In this document: piece by piece, positions 1-8,290 of the stretch | How positions within the stretch are numbered: the first letter of the stretch is position 1 | Layout of the letters: every line of letters begins with the position of its first letter | DNA from: MPNO01 sp965200535 | GTDB taxonomy: Bacteria; Pseudomonadota; Alphaproteobacteria; MPNO01 | DNA: 64,000 bases | Direction: 5' to 3' | Assembly (NCBI GenBank): GCA_965200535.1 | Contig: CBDAUF010000001.1 | Coordinates: forward strand, 434,001 to 498,000 | The notes under the pieces: model-generated | The model's database searches: none | What the model saw: only the letters and a program-made list of their open reading frames with translations | Told to the model about the DNA's origin: nothing | Program-made: the position numbers and the translations under genes

Positions 1-1015
1 CGCCGACGTCGAGCCAGAGGTAGAACCCGCCCGGCGGCCGATAGAATCCGAGCCGGCCCGCGAGCAGGCTCTCGGCGATATCGATTTTGCTGCGGTACAA
101 TTCGCGGCTCGCCTCGACATGCTTTTCGTCGGAAAGCAGCGCCGCGGCGGCTGCGAGAAGCGGCATCGGCGGCGCAGCGCCGCCATGGTCCCTGAGCCTG
201 ACATAGGCGTCGATAAATTCCCCGTCGCCGATCACGAAACCGACGCGAAGTCCGGGCACGCTCGAACGCTTGGAGAGCGAGTTGAAGACCGCCACCTTGC
301 CGAGCCCGTCGCCGATCGCACGGCAGGCTTCGATCATCCCGGGCGGGGCGCCGCGGCCGCGGTCGTAGATCTCGCTGTAGCATTCGTCCGAAACCAGGAG
401 GAAATCATGCTCGCGGGCGAGGCGGACCAGCCGCGTCAACCGGTGCAGATCGGCGATTGCGCCCTGCGGGTTGGCCGGCGAGCAGAAATAGGCCAGCACG
501 GTGCGCCCGAGAATGTCCGGGTCGAGACTTTCGTAATCGGGCAGGAAGCCGCTCGCCGCATCGGCCGGCACAAACACGGGTTCCGCCCCCGCCGCCACCG
601 CCGCGCCAAGATAGACTTGGTAGAACGGGTTGGGCATGAGCACAACGGGCCGGCCTGCACCCTTCCGCTCGGGAACCGCGGCGAGGGCCGCCATGAACAG
701 AGCCTCCCGGGTGCCCGAGACCGGCACGACGTTGCGCGCGGGATCGATCGTCTCGTCCGGACACCGGTAGCGCCGGCAGGCCCATGCCGCGACAGCTTGC
801 CGCATGTGCTCGGTGCCCCGCATCGGGGGATAGCGGCCCCACAGCGCATCGTCGGCGAGGATCGCATCGCGGATCATGGCCGGCGGGGCGTGCCGGGGCT
901 CCCCCAGGGAAAACGGGACCGGAACGAGTCCGTCCGCCGGTTCGATCCCGCCGAGCAACGAGCGCAGGCGGTCGAATGGGTAGGCGCCGATCCGCGAAAG
1001 ACGATCGTTCAACAT
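1..1015 (-). CDS. dapC: N-succinyldiaminopimelate aminotransferase-like (DapC), C-terminus beyond window
   Basis: This is a fold-type I PLP aminotransferase of the DapC type, which would transaminate N-succinyl-L-2-amino-6-oxopimelate in lysine and peptidoglycan precursor synthesis in the cytoplasm. About 338 N-terminal residues are inside the window and the C-terminus runs off the left edge. The translation begins MLNDRLSRIGAYPFDRLR and contains the substrate-loop segment SLGEPRH (about 36-42), the motif SPANPQG (about 179-185), the PLP-contact region SDECYSEIYD (about 209-218) and NSLSKRS with the likely Schiff-base lysine at about residue 250. The ATG at 1015 is the natural start. It is divergent from the flavin hydroxylase gene at 1267. 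An assignment to a related methionine/aspartate-type aminotransferase is possible, but the N-terminus is typical of alphaproteobacterial DapC. Confidence 0.82.
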   Translation of the reverse strand, partial: MLNDRLSRIGAYPFDRLRSLLGGIEPADGLVPVPFSLGEPRHAPPAMIRDAILADDALWGRYPPMRGTEHMRQAVAAWACRRYRCPDETIDPARNVVPVSGTREALFMAALAAVPERKGAGRPVVLMPNPFYQVYLGAAVAAGAEPVFVPADAASGFLPDYESLDPDILGRTVLAYFCSPANPQGAIADLHRLTRLVRLAREHDFLLVSDECYSEIYDRGRGAPPGMIEACRAIGDGLGKVAVFNSLSKRSSVPGLRVGFVIGDGEFIDAYVRLRDHGGAAPPMPLLAAAAALLSDEKHVEASRELYRSKIDIAESLLAGRLGFYRPPGGFYLWLDVG

Positions 1016-1266
1016 GGGTCTCTTGACGTCGCGCGGGCGGAACACTCTATCCCCAACCGGGGCCGCCGGACAAGCGCCGCCTCGATCTCGCCTGGATCAT
1101 ATGGTGGGTATAGACGACGAAGACCTCTACATCTTGGGTCAAACGAAGGAAACCGAACGCGCCAGCGCCTTCTCGTGCACGCCGAGAAGCAGTCTGCGGC
1201 CTGCCGCGCTATGGTACGGTCAGGGAGGCCGGCGGGTCCGGTCGCAGAAGCTGTGGCGGCGGTGCG

Positions 1267-2475
1267 GTGACAGATTTCCAGGCGATTGTCGCCGGCGGCG
1301 GCATGGTGGGGCTCACGCTGGCGGCGGCGCTCGGCAGCGCCGGTACGGCTGTCGCCGTCGTGGACCGGATGCGTGTACCCGCGACACAAGAGCCGGGCTT
1401 CGACGGGCGCGTGTCGGCGATCGCCCGCGGATCGATGGCAGTGCTCGAAGCCATCGGCGTCCGGCAGGGTCTCGTCGCCGCGGCGGAGCCCATTCGCGAG
1501 ATCCGCGTGTCGGACGACGCTTCGCTTCTTCACCTCCATTACGACAGCGCCGATGTCGGGGCGGACGCGCTGGGCTACATCGTAGAGAACCGCCTGATTC
1601 GGCGGGCCCTCGTCGAACGGATCGCGGGACTCGACAGCGTCACCCTGCTGGACGGTCGGTCGGTCGAGCGGCACGAGCGTGGGCCGATCGAAGCCCGGGT
1701 CGTCCTGGACGATGGGACCGATCTCGCCGCGCCCCTGCTGATCGCGGCGGACGGGCGCGACTCGCCGCTCCGGCGCGCCGCCGGAATCGATGCCATCGAA
1801 TGGCTCTACGACCAGACCGGGATCGTCTGCACCGTTGCCCATGAACGGCCGCATCGCGGCGTAGCCCAGGAACGCTTCCTGCCTTCGGGTCCGTTCGCCA
1901 TCCTGCCGATGACCGGCAATCGATCGTCGATCGTCTGGACCGAGAGGAAGGATATCGCGGACCGCATTCTCGCGCTTCCGTCCGATGCCTTCGCCGAGGA
2001 GCTCGCGTGGCGGTTCACCGACTATCTCGGCGCGCTGGCCGTCGAGGGGCCGGTCTTTTCCTTTCGCCTCGCGCTGACCCTCGCGGAGGACTATGCGGTC
2101 AATCGGCTGGCGGTGGCGGGCGACGCCGCACACGCGATCCATCCCATTGCCGGCCAGGGGTTCAATCTCGGTATCCGCGACGCAGCGGCGCTTGCCGAGG
2201 TCATCGTCGATGCCGTCCGCCTGGGGCTGGATCCGGGCTCGGCCGCGGTGCTCGCCCGCTACGCCCGCTGGAGACGCGCCGACAATCTCGCCATGCTGGC
2301 GGCGACCGACGGCCTCAACCGATTGTTTTCCAATACCGTCGCACCGGTCGCCTTGGGCCGCCGGCTCGGGCTCGCGGCAGTCAACCTGCTGCCGGGCCTC
2401 AAACGGGTGTTCATGCGCCATGCCATGGGAGAACTGGGTGACAGACCGCGGCTCGCCCGCGGCCTCCCGCTCTGA
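1267..2475 (+). CDS. UbiH/UbiF-family FAD-dependent hydroxylase
   Basis: This is a 402-residue class A flavoprotein monooxygenase of the UbiH/UbiF/VisC/COQ6 family, which hydroxylates the aromatic ring of ubiquinone precursors near the membrane. The N-terminal Rossmann dinucleotide motif is VAGGGMVGLTLA (about residues 8-19). The family signature GDAAHAIHPIAGQGFNLG lies at about 284-301 and binds the FAD ribityl chain. The length is normal for the family. The start is GTG at 1267, because no ATG lies close upstream in frame and the FAD motif begins nine codons later. Which ring position it acts on cannot be decided from sequence alone. The gene is convergent with the DUF971 gene at 2499-2873. 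Confidence 0.88.
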   Translation: MTDFQAIVAGGGMVGLTLAAALGSAGTAVAVVDRMRVPATQEPGFDGRVSAIARGSMAVLEAIGVRQGLVAAAEPIREIRVSDDASLLHLHYDSADVGADALGYIVENRLIRRALVERIAGLDSVTLLDGRSVERHERGPIEARVVLDDGTDLAAPLLIAADGRDSPLRRAAGIDAIEWLYDQTGIVCTVAHERPHRGVAQERFLPSGPFAILPMTGNRSSIVWTERKDIADRILALPSDAFAEELAWRFTDYLGALAVEGPVFSFRLALTLAEDYAVNRLAVAGDAAHAIHPIAGQGFNLGIRDAAALAEVIVDAVRLGLDPGSAAVLARYARWRRADNLAMLAATDGLNRLFSNTVAPVALGRRLGLAAVNLLPGLKRVFMRHAMGELGDRPRLARGLPL

Positions 2476-2498
2476 TCTTTTCATCGCGCACGACCCTG

Positions 2499-2873
2499 TC
2501 AGGGATCGCGGCTCAGCCCCGCGCTCTCCAGCGCTGCCAGATACGCCGACCAGAGGCGCTCCCGGCTCTGGCCCAACTCGTACAGATAGCGCCACGAATA
2601 GAGGCCGGTATCGTGCAGGTCGTCGAACACGATCCGTACCGCATAATTTCCGACCGGCTCGACGGCCATGATCCCGACGTGGCGGCGCCCGGCGACCAGT
2701 TGCTTCTGGCCCGGCCCGTGCCCCTGGACCTCGGCGGAAGGGCTCTCGACCCGCAAGAATTCGGCCGGCATGACGAATGACATCCCGTCGTCGAAGTCGA
2801 TTTCGAGAACCTTTTCCGCCGATTTCACCCGCAGCGCCGTCGGCCACGGCGCCGCTCCGCCGGTTTCCGCCAA
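2499..2873 (-). CDS. DUF971 (gamma-butyrobetaine hydroxylase-like N-terminal domain) protein
   Basis: A small protein of about 124 residues with the DUF971/GBBH-like N-terminal fold, seen in the stretch TALRVKSAEKVLEIDFDDG, the central PVGNYAVRIVFDDLHDTGLY and the ending YLYELGQ. In eukaryotes this domain is fused to dioxygenases; the free-standing bacterial version is linked in the literature to iron-sulfur protein handling, but its function here is unknown. No ATG fits. The TTG at 2873 is preferred because a GAGG ribosome-binding sequence sits seven bases before it, and it follows the Trm112 stop codon by two bases. A TTG at 2879, overlapping that stop, is the alternative. It is the last gene of the CnoX/LON/Trm112/DUF971 operon. 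Confidence 0.8.
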   Translation of the reverse strand: MAETGGAAPWPTALRVKSAEKVLEIDFDDGMSFVMPAEFLRVESPSAEVQGHGPGQKQLVAGRRHVGIMAVEPVGNYAVRIVFDDLHDTGLYSWRYLYELGQSRERLWSAYLAALESAGLSRDP

Positions 2874-2875
2874 AA

Positions 2876-3097
2876 TCAATCCTCGGAGAGCGGCCGCGCC
2901 TCGTCGACCAGCATGATCGGTATGCCGTCCCGTATGGGAAAGGCGAGGCCGGCGTTGTCGCTGATCAGTTCCTGCGCCGCATCGTCGTAGCGGAGGGGTC
3001 CCTTGGTCAGCGGACAAACCAGGATTTCGAGCAGTTTGGGATCGATCGGACGGCCGCGGTCCGCGCAGGGGTTGGCGGCGTCGGGCTCGTCGGTCAT
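2876..3097 (-). CDS. Trm112 family protein
   Basis: A 73-residue Trm112/YcaR-like protein. The core LLEILVCPLTKGPL is followed by the beta-strand region ending FPIRDGIPIMLVDEARPL, which is diagnostic of the family. Trm112 in eukaryotes and archaea activates methyltransferases. The role of bacterial stand-alone copies is largely undefined. As in many alphaproteobacterial members only one cysteine of the first CxxC pair is present (CPLT), so a full zinc site is unlikely. It lies 12 bases after the LON-domain gene and two bases before the DUF971 gene, so it is almost certainly co-translated with them. Confidence 0.88.
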   Translation of the reverse strand: MTDEPDAANPCADRGRPIDPKLLEILVCPLTKGPLRYDDAAQELISDNAGLAFPIRDGIPIMLVDEARPLSED

Positions 3098-3109
3098 GGA
3101 TACCTGCCC

Positions 3110-3775
3110 CTATTGCTTGGCATGGCCTTCGTCGTCGGACCGCTCGAGCAGCGCCATCTCGAGCAAGGTTACGACGATCCGGGCGCGTTCGGCGGTGTCG
3201 GGCGCCTCGAGAAGAGCCTGTTTCTCGCTTGTCCGGAAAGGACACATCATTGCCAGCGAATCGATCAGGCGGGAATCTTCGGTGCCTTCGATCGCTTCCC
3301 AGTTGGCTTCGACGTTGTGCTGGCCGAGATAGGCGCGAAGCGCTTTCAACAACCGCCCGCGATCGACCGGGATCTGCTCCGACGGCTCCGACAGATCGCT
3401 GCGAAATCGGTCGTAGCTCGCATGCACCCGGCGGTAGCCGTCGCAAGGGGGGAGCTCTTCGGCTACCGAGAAACGAATCAGCCCCTTGAGAGTGATCAGG
3501 TAACGCCCGTCCTCGGTTTCGCCAAAGGAAACGATGCGCCCGGCGCAGCCGGTGGCATAGATCGCCGGCTCGCCGCCGGCAGGATTGTTCGTCGGCTGGA
3601 TCATGCCGATCAGCCGTTGGGGAGCGGCGAGGGCGGCTGCGGTCATGTTGAGATAGCGCGGCTCGAAAATGTTGAGCGGCAGCCTTCCGTGGGGCAACAG
3701 CAGCGCGCCGCCGAGCGGGAAGATCGGGATCTCGTCCGGCAGATCCGCGAAGTCCGGATCAAACGGACCAGGCAT
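3110..3775 (-). CDS. LON peptidase substrate-binding domain protein
   Basis: A 221-residue protein made of the N-terminal substrate-recognition domain of Lon protease without the AAA+ or peptidase domains. The hallmark stretch PIFPLGGALLLPHGRLPLNI near the N-terminus is followed by FEPRYLNM. Stand-alone LON-N proteins are widespread and their function is not settled; they may bind unfolded substrates. The ATG at 3775 overlaps the last base of the CnoX stop codon (TGATG), which points to translational coupling with the thioredoxin-like chaperone gene. This coupling fits a shared protein quality-control role, but that is inference. Confidence 0.88.
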   Translation of the reverse strand: MPGPFDPDFADLPDEIPIFPLGGALLLPHGRLPLNIFEPRYLNMTAAALAAPQRLIGMIQPTNNPAGGEPAIYATGCAGRIVSFGETEDGRYLITLKGLIRFSVAEELPPCDGYRRVHASYDRFRSDLSEPSEQIPVDRGRLLKALRAYLGQHNVEANWEAIEGTEDSRLIDSLAMMCPFRTSEKQALLEAPDTAERARIVVTLLEMALLERSDDEGHAKQ

Positions 3776-4689
3776 CAGGAGAACAGGACGGCGGACAGCT
3801 TGCGCCGCCCCGCGACGGTTACCGGGTCGGTCGCACCGAGTGCCTCGAACAACTCCAGCAATTGCCTCCGCGCCGCCTGATCGTTCCATTCCCGCGCCCG
3901 TCTGACGATCTCGACAAGCGCGTCGATAGCCTCTTCGTTGCTGCCCCCGGCGTGCAGCGCAAGGGCCAGGTCGAACCGCGCCTGATGGTCGTCGGGATCC
4001 GCCTCGAGCCGGGCCAGCAACTCGCCCCGGTCGCCCGTGTCGGCGGTTTTTTCGGCGAGCGCCAGCGCCGACGCTGCCGCCTCAGCCTCGGCGTTGCCGC
4101 GCGCGTTCTCGGGCAGGGTATCGAACACCTCGCGCGCCCGCGCGGTGTCCCCCTGGCCGACCAGCGCGCGGGTCAGGCCGGCAATCCCGGACGCGTTGTC
4201 GGGGTCGTGCTGGATCACTTGAGCGTAGATCGAGGCTGCCGTACCGAAATCCTTGGCGGTCAGACGTTCCGCCGCCTGGGCGAGGGCGTCGTCGAGCGGC
4301 GACGCCACAGTCGTCCCGGCCGCCTTGGCCAGCTTGTCGATGAACGCCTTGACCTGGCTTTCCGGCAGTGCGCCCTGGAAGGCATCGACCGGGCGCCCGC
4401 CGGCGAAGGCGAAGACGGCGGGAATGGACTGGACACGGAGCTGCTGGGCGATTTCGGGATTCCTGTCGATATCGATCTTGACCAGCCTGACCGCCCCCTT
4501 TGCGGACCGAACGACCTTTTCAAGAACCGGCCCGAGCTGCTTGCAGGGACCGCACCAGGGCGCCCAGAAATCGACCACCACCGGCGTGTCCATCGACGCA
4601 TCGACGACATCGGCCATGAACGTCGCGGTCGAGCCGTCCTTGATTACGTCGGCGGGCGCTTCGCCCGATTGTCCCAAGATCGGTTCCAT
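3775..4689 (-). CDS. cnoX: Thioredoxin-domain co-chaperone CnoX/YbbN family
   Basis: A 304-residue protein with an N-terminal thioredoxin fold and a C-terminal tetratricopeptide region. The active site WCGPC is intact at residues 45-49, in the context VVDFWAPWCGPCKQLGP. The C-terminal half contains TPR-like repeats, for example YAQVIQHDPDNASGIAGLTRAL and ARFDLALALHAGGSNEEAI. CnoX proteins hold oxidised clients for GroEL or DnaK. E. coli CnoX lacks the redox pair, whereas here both cysteines are present, so it may keep oxidoreductase activity as in Caulobacter-type homologues. The ATG at 4689 is chosen because AGGA lies just upstream and the thioredoxin fold begins soon after. Confidence 0.88.
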   Translation of the reverse strand: MEPILGQSGEAPADVIKDGSTATFMADVVDASMDTPVVVDFWAPWCGPCKQLGPVLEKVVRSAKGAVRLVKIDIDRNPEIAQQLRVQSIPAVFAFAGGRPVDAFQGALPESQVKAFIDKLAKAAGTTVASPLDDALAQAAERLTAKDFGTAASIYAQVIQHDPDNASGIAGLTRALVGQGDTARAREVFDTLPENARGNAEAEAAASALALAEKTADTGDRGELLARLEADPDDHQARFDLALALHAGGSNEEAIDALVEIVRRAREWNDQAARRQLLELFEALGATDPVTVAGRRKLSAVLFS

Positions 4690-4808
4690 CGTCCTGTTCC
4701 CTGCCTCGCCCCGCCGGAACACGACCGCGCGAAACGGCCCGCGGAGACGGCGACAAGATGGGCGAGGAGGCTGGTGGAAGCAAGCCTGCGGGCGAGATGC
4801 CGGAAACC

Positions 4809-5342
4809 TCAGACGGCGGCCGCCGCCCCGAGATCGACGAGCGTCGGCTCATGGCCGAGCGAACGGATAAAGCGCAGCAGGTCGACGGGTGCGATCGCGG
4901 TCGTCGCGTCGTTCGACAGCGGGTGGAAGTGCGCCCTGTCCGCCGCCATCATCCCGGCATCGACGATCACCCGAACCGCGAGCCGGTCGTCGTTGATCAA
5001 CGCGAAGGGGGTGACCGCGCCCGGGACGACGCCGAGATGGGCGGCGAGTCGTTCGGGGCTGGCAAAGGACAATCTGGCGGCGCCGATCAGCACGGCGAGC
5101 GCCTTGAGATCGATTCGGCGGTCTTCCAGCGAAACGACCAGCCACAGCGCACCCTTCTTGTCCTTGAGGAACAGCGACTTGAAATGCGCCCCGGGAAGGC
5201 TGCCGCGGAGTTCGCGGCTCTCCTCGACCGTGAACACCGGGGGGTGGGTTCGGGTCTCGGTCTCGATCCCGAGCTCGTCGAGCCGGGCGAACAGAACCTT
5301 CTGCCGCGCAGCGACAGTCTCCGGCGACACGGTGTCGGTCAT
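4809..5342 (-). CDS. proX: Prolyl-tRNA editing protein ProX (YbaK/ProX deacylase)
   Basis: A 177-residue free-standing trans-editing deacylase of the INS/YbaK superfamily that hydrolyses mischarged Ala-tRNAPro or Cys-tRNAPro. Supporting segments are HPPVFTVEESRELRG near residue 34, the conserved lysine region KSLFLKDKKGALWLVV, LGVVPGAVTPFALIND, and the C-terminal FHPLSND with a tail of hydrophobic residues. The length equals the usual alphaproteobacterial ProX. The ATG at 5342 is preceded by GAGGAG at about eight bases. The gene is divergent from the tRNA-Gly promoter, which lies directly upstream. Confidence 0.88.
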   Translation of the reverse strand: MTDTVSPETVAARQKVLFARLDELGIETETRTHPPVFTVEESRELRGSLPGAHFKSLFLKDKKGALWLVVSLEDRRIDLKALAVLIGAARLSFASPERLAAHLGVVPGAVTPFALINDDRLAVRVIVDAGMMAADRAHFHPLSNDATTAIAPVDLLRFIRSLGHEPTLVDLGAAAAV

Positions 5343-5362
5343 TGCACTCCTCAACGCGGCGC

Positions 5363-5392
5363 TTGAAGTCGGCTTGCGGCGGCGAATATACT
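5363..5392 (+). promoter_or_regulatory. Sigma-70-type promoter of tRNA-Gly
   Basis: A -35 element TTGAAG at 5363-5368 and a -10 element TATACT at 5387-5392 are separated by 18 bases. Transcription would begin about 5399-5400, a few bases before the mature tRNA 5' end. The AT-rich -10 stands out in a GC-rich background. Confidence 0.65.
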
Positions 5393-5405
5393 CCGGCGCG
5401 CCGGC

Positions 5406-5480
5406 GCGGGTGTAGCTCAGGGGTAGAGCGCAACCTTGCCAAGGTTGAAGTCGTCGGTTCGAATCCGATCACCCGCTCCA
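5406..5480 (+). tRNA. tRNA-Gly (anticodon GCC)
   Basis: The 75-base sequence folds as a standard cloverleaf. The acceptor arm GCGGGTG (5406-5412) pairs exactly with CACCCGC (5470-5476), followed by discriminator T and an encoded CCA (5478-5480). The anticodon stem CAACC/GGTTG encloses the loop TTGCCAA with anticodon GCC at 5438-5440. The T arm contains the GGTTCGAATCC motif. A discriminator U and GCC anticodon fit glycine. Confidence 0.97.
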
Positions 5481-5508
5481 CCTCGCCCTCGAACGACGGA
5501 CCGTTGTC

Positions 5509-5691
5509 ATGAACAATGTGGGCAATTGGGTGCTTGGCGGCTGCTCGGCGGTGCTCGGCGTCGGCGGACTGTTCGTCAGCGCACATACCGGTCCGGGCAG
5601 CCCCGTCGGGTATTATGGCGGGCTCGCGATGTTCGCCATTTGCGTCCTGTTCATCATGCATCTGATCCGGACGTCGGAACACCACGGTTGA
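5509..5691 (+). CDS. Small two-helix membrane protein
   Basis: A 60-residue protein with two hydrophobic segments: roughly residues 5-24 (VGNWVLGGCSAVLGVGGLFV) and 36-53 (YGGLAMFAICVLFIMHLI). Between them is a short glycine- and proline-rich loop, and the tail is charged and histidine-containing (RTSEHHG). I do not recognise a named family. It starts 28 bases after the tRNA-Gly 3' end with no visible terminator in between, so it may be transcribed from the tRNA promoter. The ribosome-binding site is weak. It reads as a real gene because the hydrophobic pattern is coherent and no other frame is coding here. Confidence 0.62.
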   Translation: MNNVGNWVLGGCSAVLGVGGLFVSAHTGPGSPVGYYGGLAMFAICVLFIMHLIRTSEHHG

Positions 5692-5716
5692 GCCCGGCCG
5701 CGCGGAGGCGAACCGC

Positions 5717-6343
5717 TCAGCCCTCGCGCCGCGCGACGATATGGAAGATGTGCCAGTGCTTGCGCCGACCGCGCGGGGTGACGCTGTCATCCTCCTCCTC
5801 GCGCAGGAATTCCACCTGGAGACCGACAAGTAACGCCGCGATCTGCTCAGCCGTGTGAAAGGCGATCGCGGGATCCCCGTACCACTCGTCCCGGTCGCCG
5901 TAGAGTTGGCCCGCGAACCGCCCGCCGGGCGCGAGCGACGCGACGATCCGGGACCACAAACCCGGAAAATCCGCCGGAGGACACAGCGGCAGCGCGAAGC
6001 TCGAATTGACCAGGTCGACGGTCGGCCACTCGGTGGCCTCGAAACGCCCGACCCTGGTCTTCAGCACGCCGGTTGCGGGCAAGTCGTCGCGCGCGGCGAG
6101 TTGCCCGATCGCTTCGGGCTCCGAATCGACGGCGAGCACCGTCCAGCCGCGGCGCAGGAGTTCGACGATATCGCGCCCTCCCCCGCTGCCGAGATCGACG
6201 GCGCGGCGGCGGCATCCGGGCTCGCGGTCGAATGCATCGAGCGCCCGGACGAGCGTCTCCCGCGGCGGCCGCCGGCCGGTCTTCCGGTAATAGTCGGACC
6301 AGGCTGCGTGCCCATCCGCCGGGCTCGACCGGCAACCGCCCAT
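5717..6343 (-). CDS. Class I SAM-dependent methyltransferase
   Basis: A 208-residue Rossmann-fold methyltransferase. Motif I is AVDLGSGGGRDIVELL (about residues 48-63), followed by the acidic ribose-binding strand end in VLAVDSEPEAI. The later segments DLVNSSFALPLCPP and APGGRFAGQLYG correspond to motifs IV and VI. It resembles the TehB-like branch, but the substrate cannot be told. It starts seven bases after the stop of the HMG-CoA lyase gene, so the two are likely one transcript. The ATG at 6343 is the only methionine ahead of motif I. Confidence 0.8.
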   Translation of the reverse strand: MGGCRSSPADGHAAWSDYYRKTGRRPPRETLVRALDAFDREPGCRRRAVDLGSGGGRDIVELLRRGWTVLAVDSEPEAIGQLAARDDLPATGVLKTRVGRFEATEWPTVDLVNSSFALPLCPPADFPGLWSRIVASLAPGGRFAGQLYGDRDEWYGDPAIAFHTAEQIAALLVGLQVEFLREEEDDSVTPRGRRKHWHIFHIVARREG

Positions 6344-6350
6344 CGCCGGC

Positions 6351-7265
6351 TCAGGTGGGTAGTTCGGCCGGCGGGAAGTTGCCCGCCCGGCTCACCATCG
6401 CCGGCACCGCGCGGCCGAGCTGGGTTTCGATCCAGTGCGCCGTCTCGATCAGCCCCTCGATGTCGATGCCGGTCTCGATGCCCGAACGGTCGAGCATGTA
6501 GATCAGGTCCTCGGACGGGATGTTGCCGGTCGCCGCCGGCGCGAACGGGCAACCGCCGACCCCGCCAATGCTCGCGTCGAGCGCGTGCGCCCCGGCCTCG
6601 AGCGCCGCGAAAGCGTTAGCGATCCCGGTATTCCGGGTGTTGTGGAAGTGCCCGCGCAGTTGGGCTTCGGGCGCAAGTCTGGCGGCCGCGGCGAACATCT
6701 CCGCGACCTCGCCCGGTGCAGCCACCCCGATGGTGTCGGCGATGCCGATCTCGAACAGGCCGAGGCCGGCGCAATGGGCGATGAGGCCGTGCACCCGCTC
6801 CGGGCGCACCGCACCCTGGAACGGACAGCCGAAGGCGGCACTGATCGTGGCGCTGCAGCGGATGCCCGCCGCCTGCGCGGCCGCGGCGATGTCCTCGAGG
6901 ACGCGGACCGCCTGCTCGATGGTGGTTCCCTGGTTGCGCTCGGAGAATGCATCGCTGGCAACGATGGCGTAATTGACCTCTTCACAACCCGCCTCCGCGG
7001 CGCGGTCGAAACCGCGCCGGTTCAGCACCAACCCGATATAGGTCACGCCGTCGTCCTTCGGCAGGCCCGCCATCACCGCCTCCGCATCGGCCATCTGCGG
7101 CACCCGTTTGGGGTTGACGAAGCTCGCCGCCTCGATCCGGCGGACTCCCGCGGCAACCGCGCGGCGGATCAGTTCCAGCTTGACCCCGGTCGCCAGGATA
7201 TCGGGCTCGTTCTGTAGCCCGTCTCGCGGCGACACCTCGACCAGTTCGATACGACGGGCGGGCAT
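6351..7265 (-). CDS. mvaB: Hydroxymethylglutaryl-CoA lyase
   Basis: A 304-residue TIM-barrel lyase of the HMGL-like family that cleaves HMG-CoA to acetyl-CoA and acetoacetate, the last step of leucine breakdown. The N-terminal metal/catalytic motif SPRDGLQNE is at residues 11-19. The barrel histidines are in RGHFHNTRNTGIAN, and the active-site cysteine loop is GGVGGCPFAPAATGN. The ATG at 7265 has GAGGAGG eight bases upstream. The other leucine-catabolism genes (isovaleryl-CoA dehydrogenase, methylcrotonyl-CoA carboxylase) are not in the window on this side, so they may lie elsewhere or the enzyme may act on a related acyl-CoA. Confidence 0.9.
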   Translation of the reverse strand: MPARRIELVEVSPRDGLQNEPDILATGVKLELIRRAVAAGVRRIEAASFVNPKRVPQMADAEAVMAGLPKDDGVTYIGLVLNRRGFDRAAEAGCEEVNYAIVASDAFSERNQGTTIEQAVRVLEDIAAAAQAAGIRCSATISAAFGCPFQGAVRPERVHGLIAHCAGLGLFEIGIADTIGVAAPGEVAEMFAAAARLAPEAQLRGHFHNTRNTGIANAFAALEAGAHALDASIGGVGGCPFAPAATGNIPSEDLIYMLDRSGIETGIDIEGLIETAHWIETQLGRAVPAMVSRAGNFPPAELPT

Positions 7266-7395
7266 GGACGGAACCTCCTCGGACGGGACAAACCGATTTT
7301 CCGGCAACTGCGAGCGCTACTCAATCGGTTTCGGCGGCCCGCGCGGCCCGTCGCACCGATCTGCAGGAAACGAAGAAGATCCGCACCCGTCTCGA

Positions 7396-8157
7396 TCAAC
7401 CCGCCGGAAGCTGCGCCAGGACGGCCTCGAGCGCGTCGCCGAGGATATCGATATAGCGTGCAACGCCGTCCGGGTCGGCGATTTCGTCGGCGCGGACCTC
7501 GATCAGCGCGTGCGGAATCCCCGCCCGAGCGCCGTGGACCTTGATCGTATAACCGTGCCGGTTACGGCCCGAATAGGGCACGTTGTCGCCGACCACGAGA
7601 TCGCCGCGCGCGCGCAGCGCCGCCAGGAGCGGCACCGGTATGCGCGGATCGTAGCCCCAGAGCACCGACACCTGCCAGGGGCGCGCTTTGCCGCCCATGA
7701 CGGGAGTGAAGCTGTGGACCGCGATCAAGACAGGCGTCTGCCCGCGCTCTCCCACCCGGCGCAGGACGCCCGCGAGGGCATCGTGATACGGTTCGAACAG
7801 CGTTCGCCTGCGCGCGTCCCGCGCGGCAGAATCGATGCCGATATTGCCAGGGACCGTCGTGCCGTCGCTTTCCTCCGCGATGGAAGTCTCGTGGCCGGGA
7901 GAACGGTTGCAGTCGATCACCAGCCGGGAATAACCGGCGAGGACAGCCGCCGCATCGAGCTGGCGCGAGAGCCCCCGGGCGACCTCTGCCGCCCCCTGAT
8001 CCCAGGCGATGTGGCGGCGAAGCTCCTCCGCCGGAAGACCGAGGTCAGCGAGAGAGAGCGGCACCAGGTTGCTGGCATGGTCGCAAGCGAGCACCGCCCG
8101 GCTCGCGCCATCGGCATTTTCGACGAAATACGGCGGCGGTTCCGCGGTTGTCAGCAA
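7396..8157 (-). CDS. N-formylglutamate amidohydrolase family protein
   Basis: A protein of about 253 residues of the N-formylglutamate amidohydrolase (FGase) family, a metallopeptidase-like fold. Key segments are VLACDHASNLVP near the N-terminus with a conserved Asp-His, VIDCNRSPGHETS, VLIAVHSFTPVMGG and HALIEVRADEIAD. The family hydrolyses N-formyl-L-glutamate in one branch of histidine degradation, but many alphaproteobacterial members stand outside hut operons and their substrate is unproven. No ATG is available. The TTG at 8157 is chosen because a purine-rich GAGAAGGGG lies about seven bases upstream. It is divergent from the glycerate kinase gene. Confidence 0.82.
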   Translation of the reverse strand: MLTTAEPPPYFVENADGASRAVLACDHASNLVPLSLADLGLPAEELRRHIAWDQGAAEVARGLSRQLDAAAVLAGYSRLVIDCNRSPGHETSIAEESDGTTVPGNIGIDSAARDARRRTLFEPYHDALAGVLRRVGERGQTPVLIAVHSFTPVMGGKARPWQVSVLWGYDPRIPVPLLAALRARGDLVVGDNVPYSGRNRHGYTIKVHGARAGIPHALIEVRADEIADPDGVARYIDILGDALEAVLAQLPAG

Positions 8158-8290
8158 ACGGTCGGCCCCTTCTCCGGACGGCGGCAGCGGGACTATATAC
8201 GATCGCGCGCCGCCGCCAATCGTGCCTTCCGCCCGGCTCTGCGGGTCTGCCCGGTTTGGGGCGAACGCTGTCGTCCGATATAAGGCAAAG

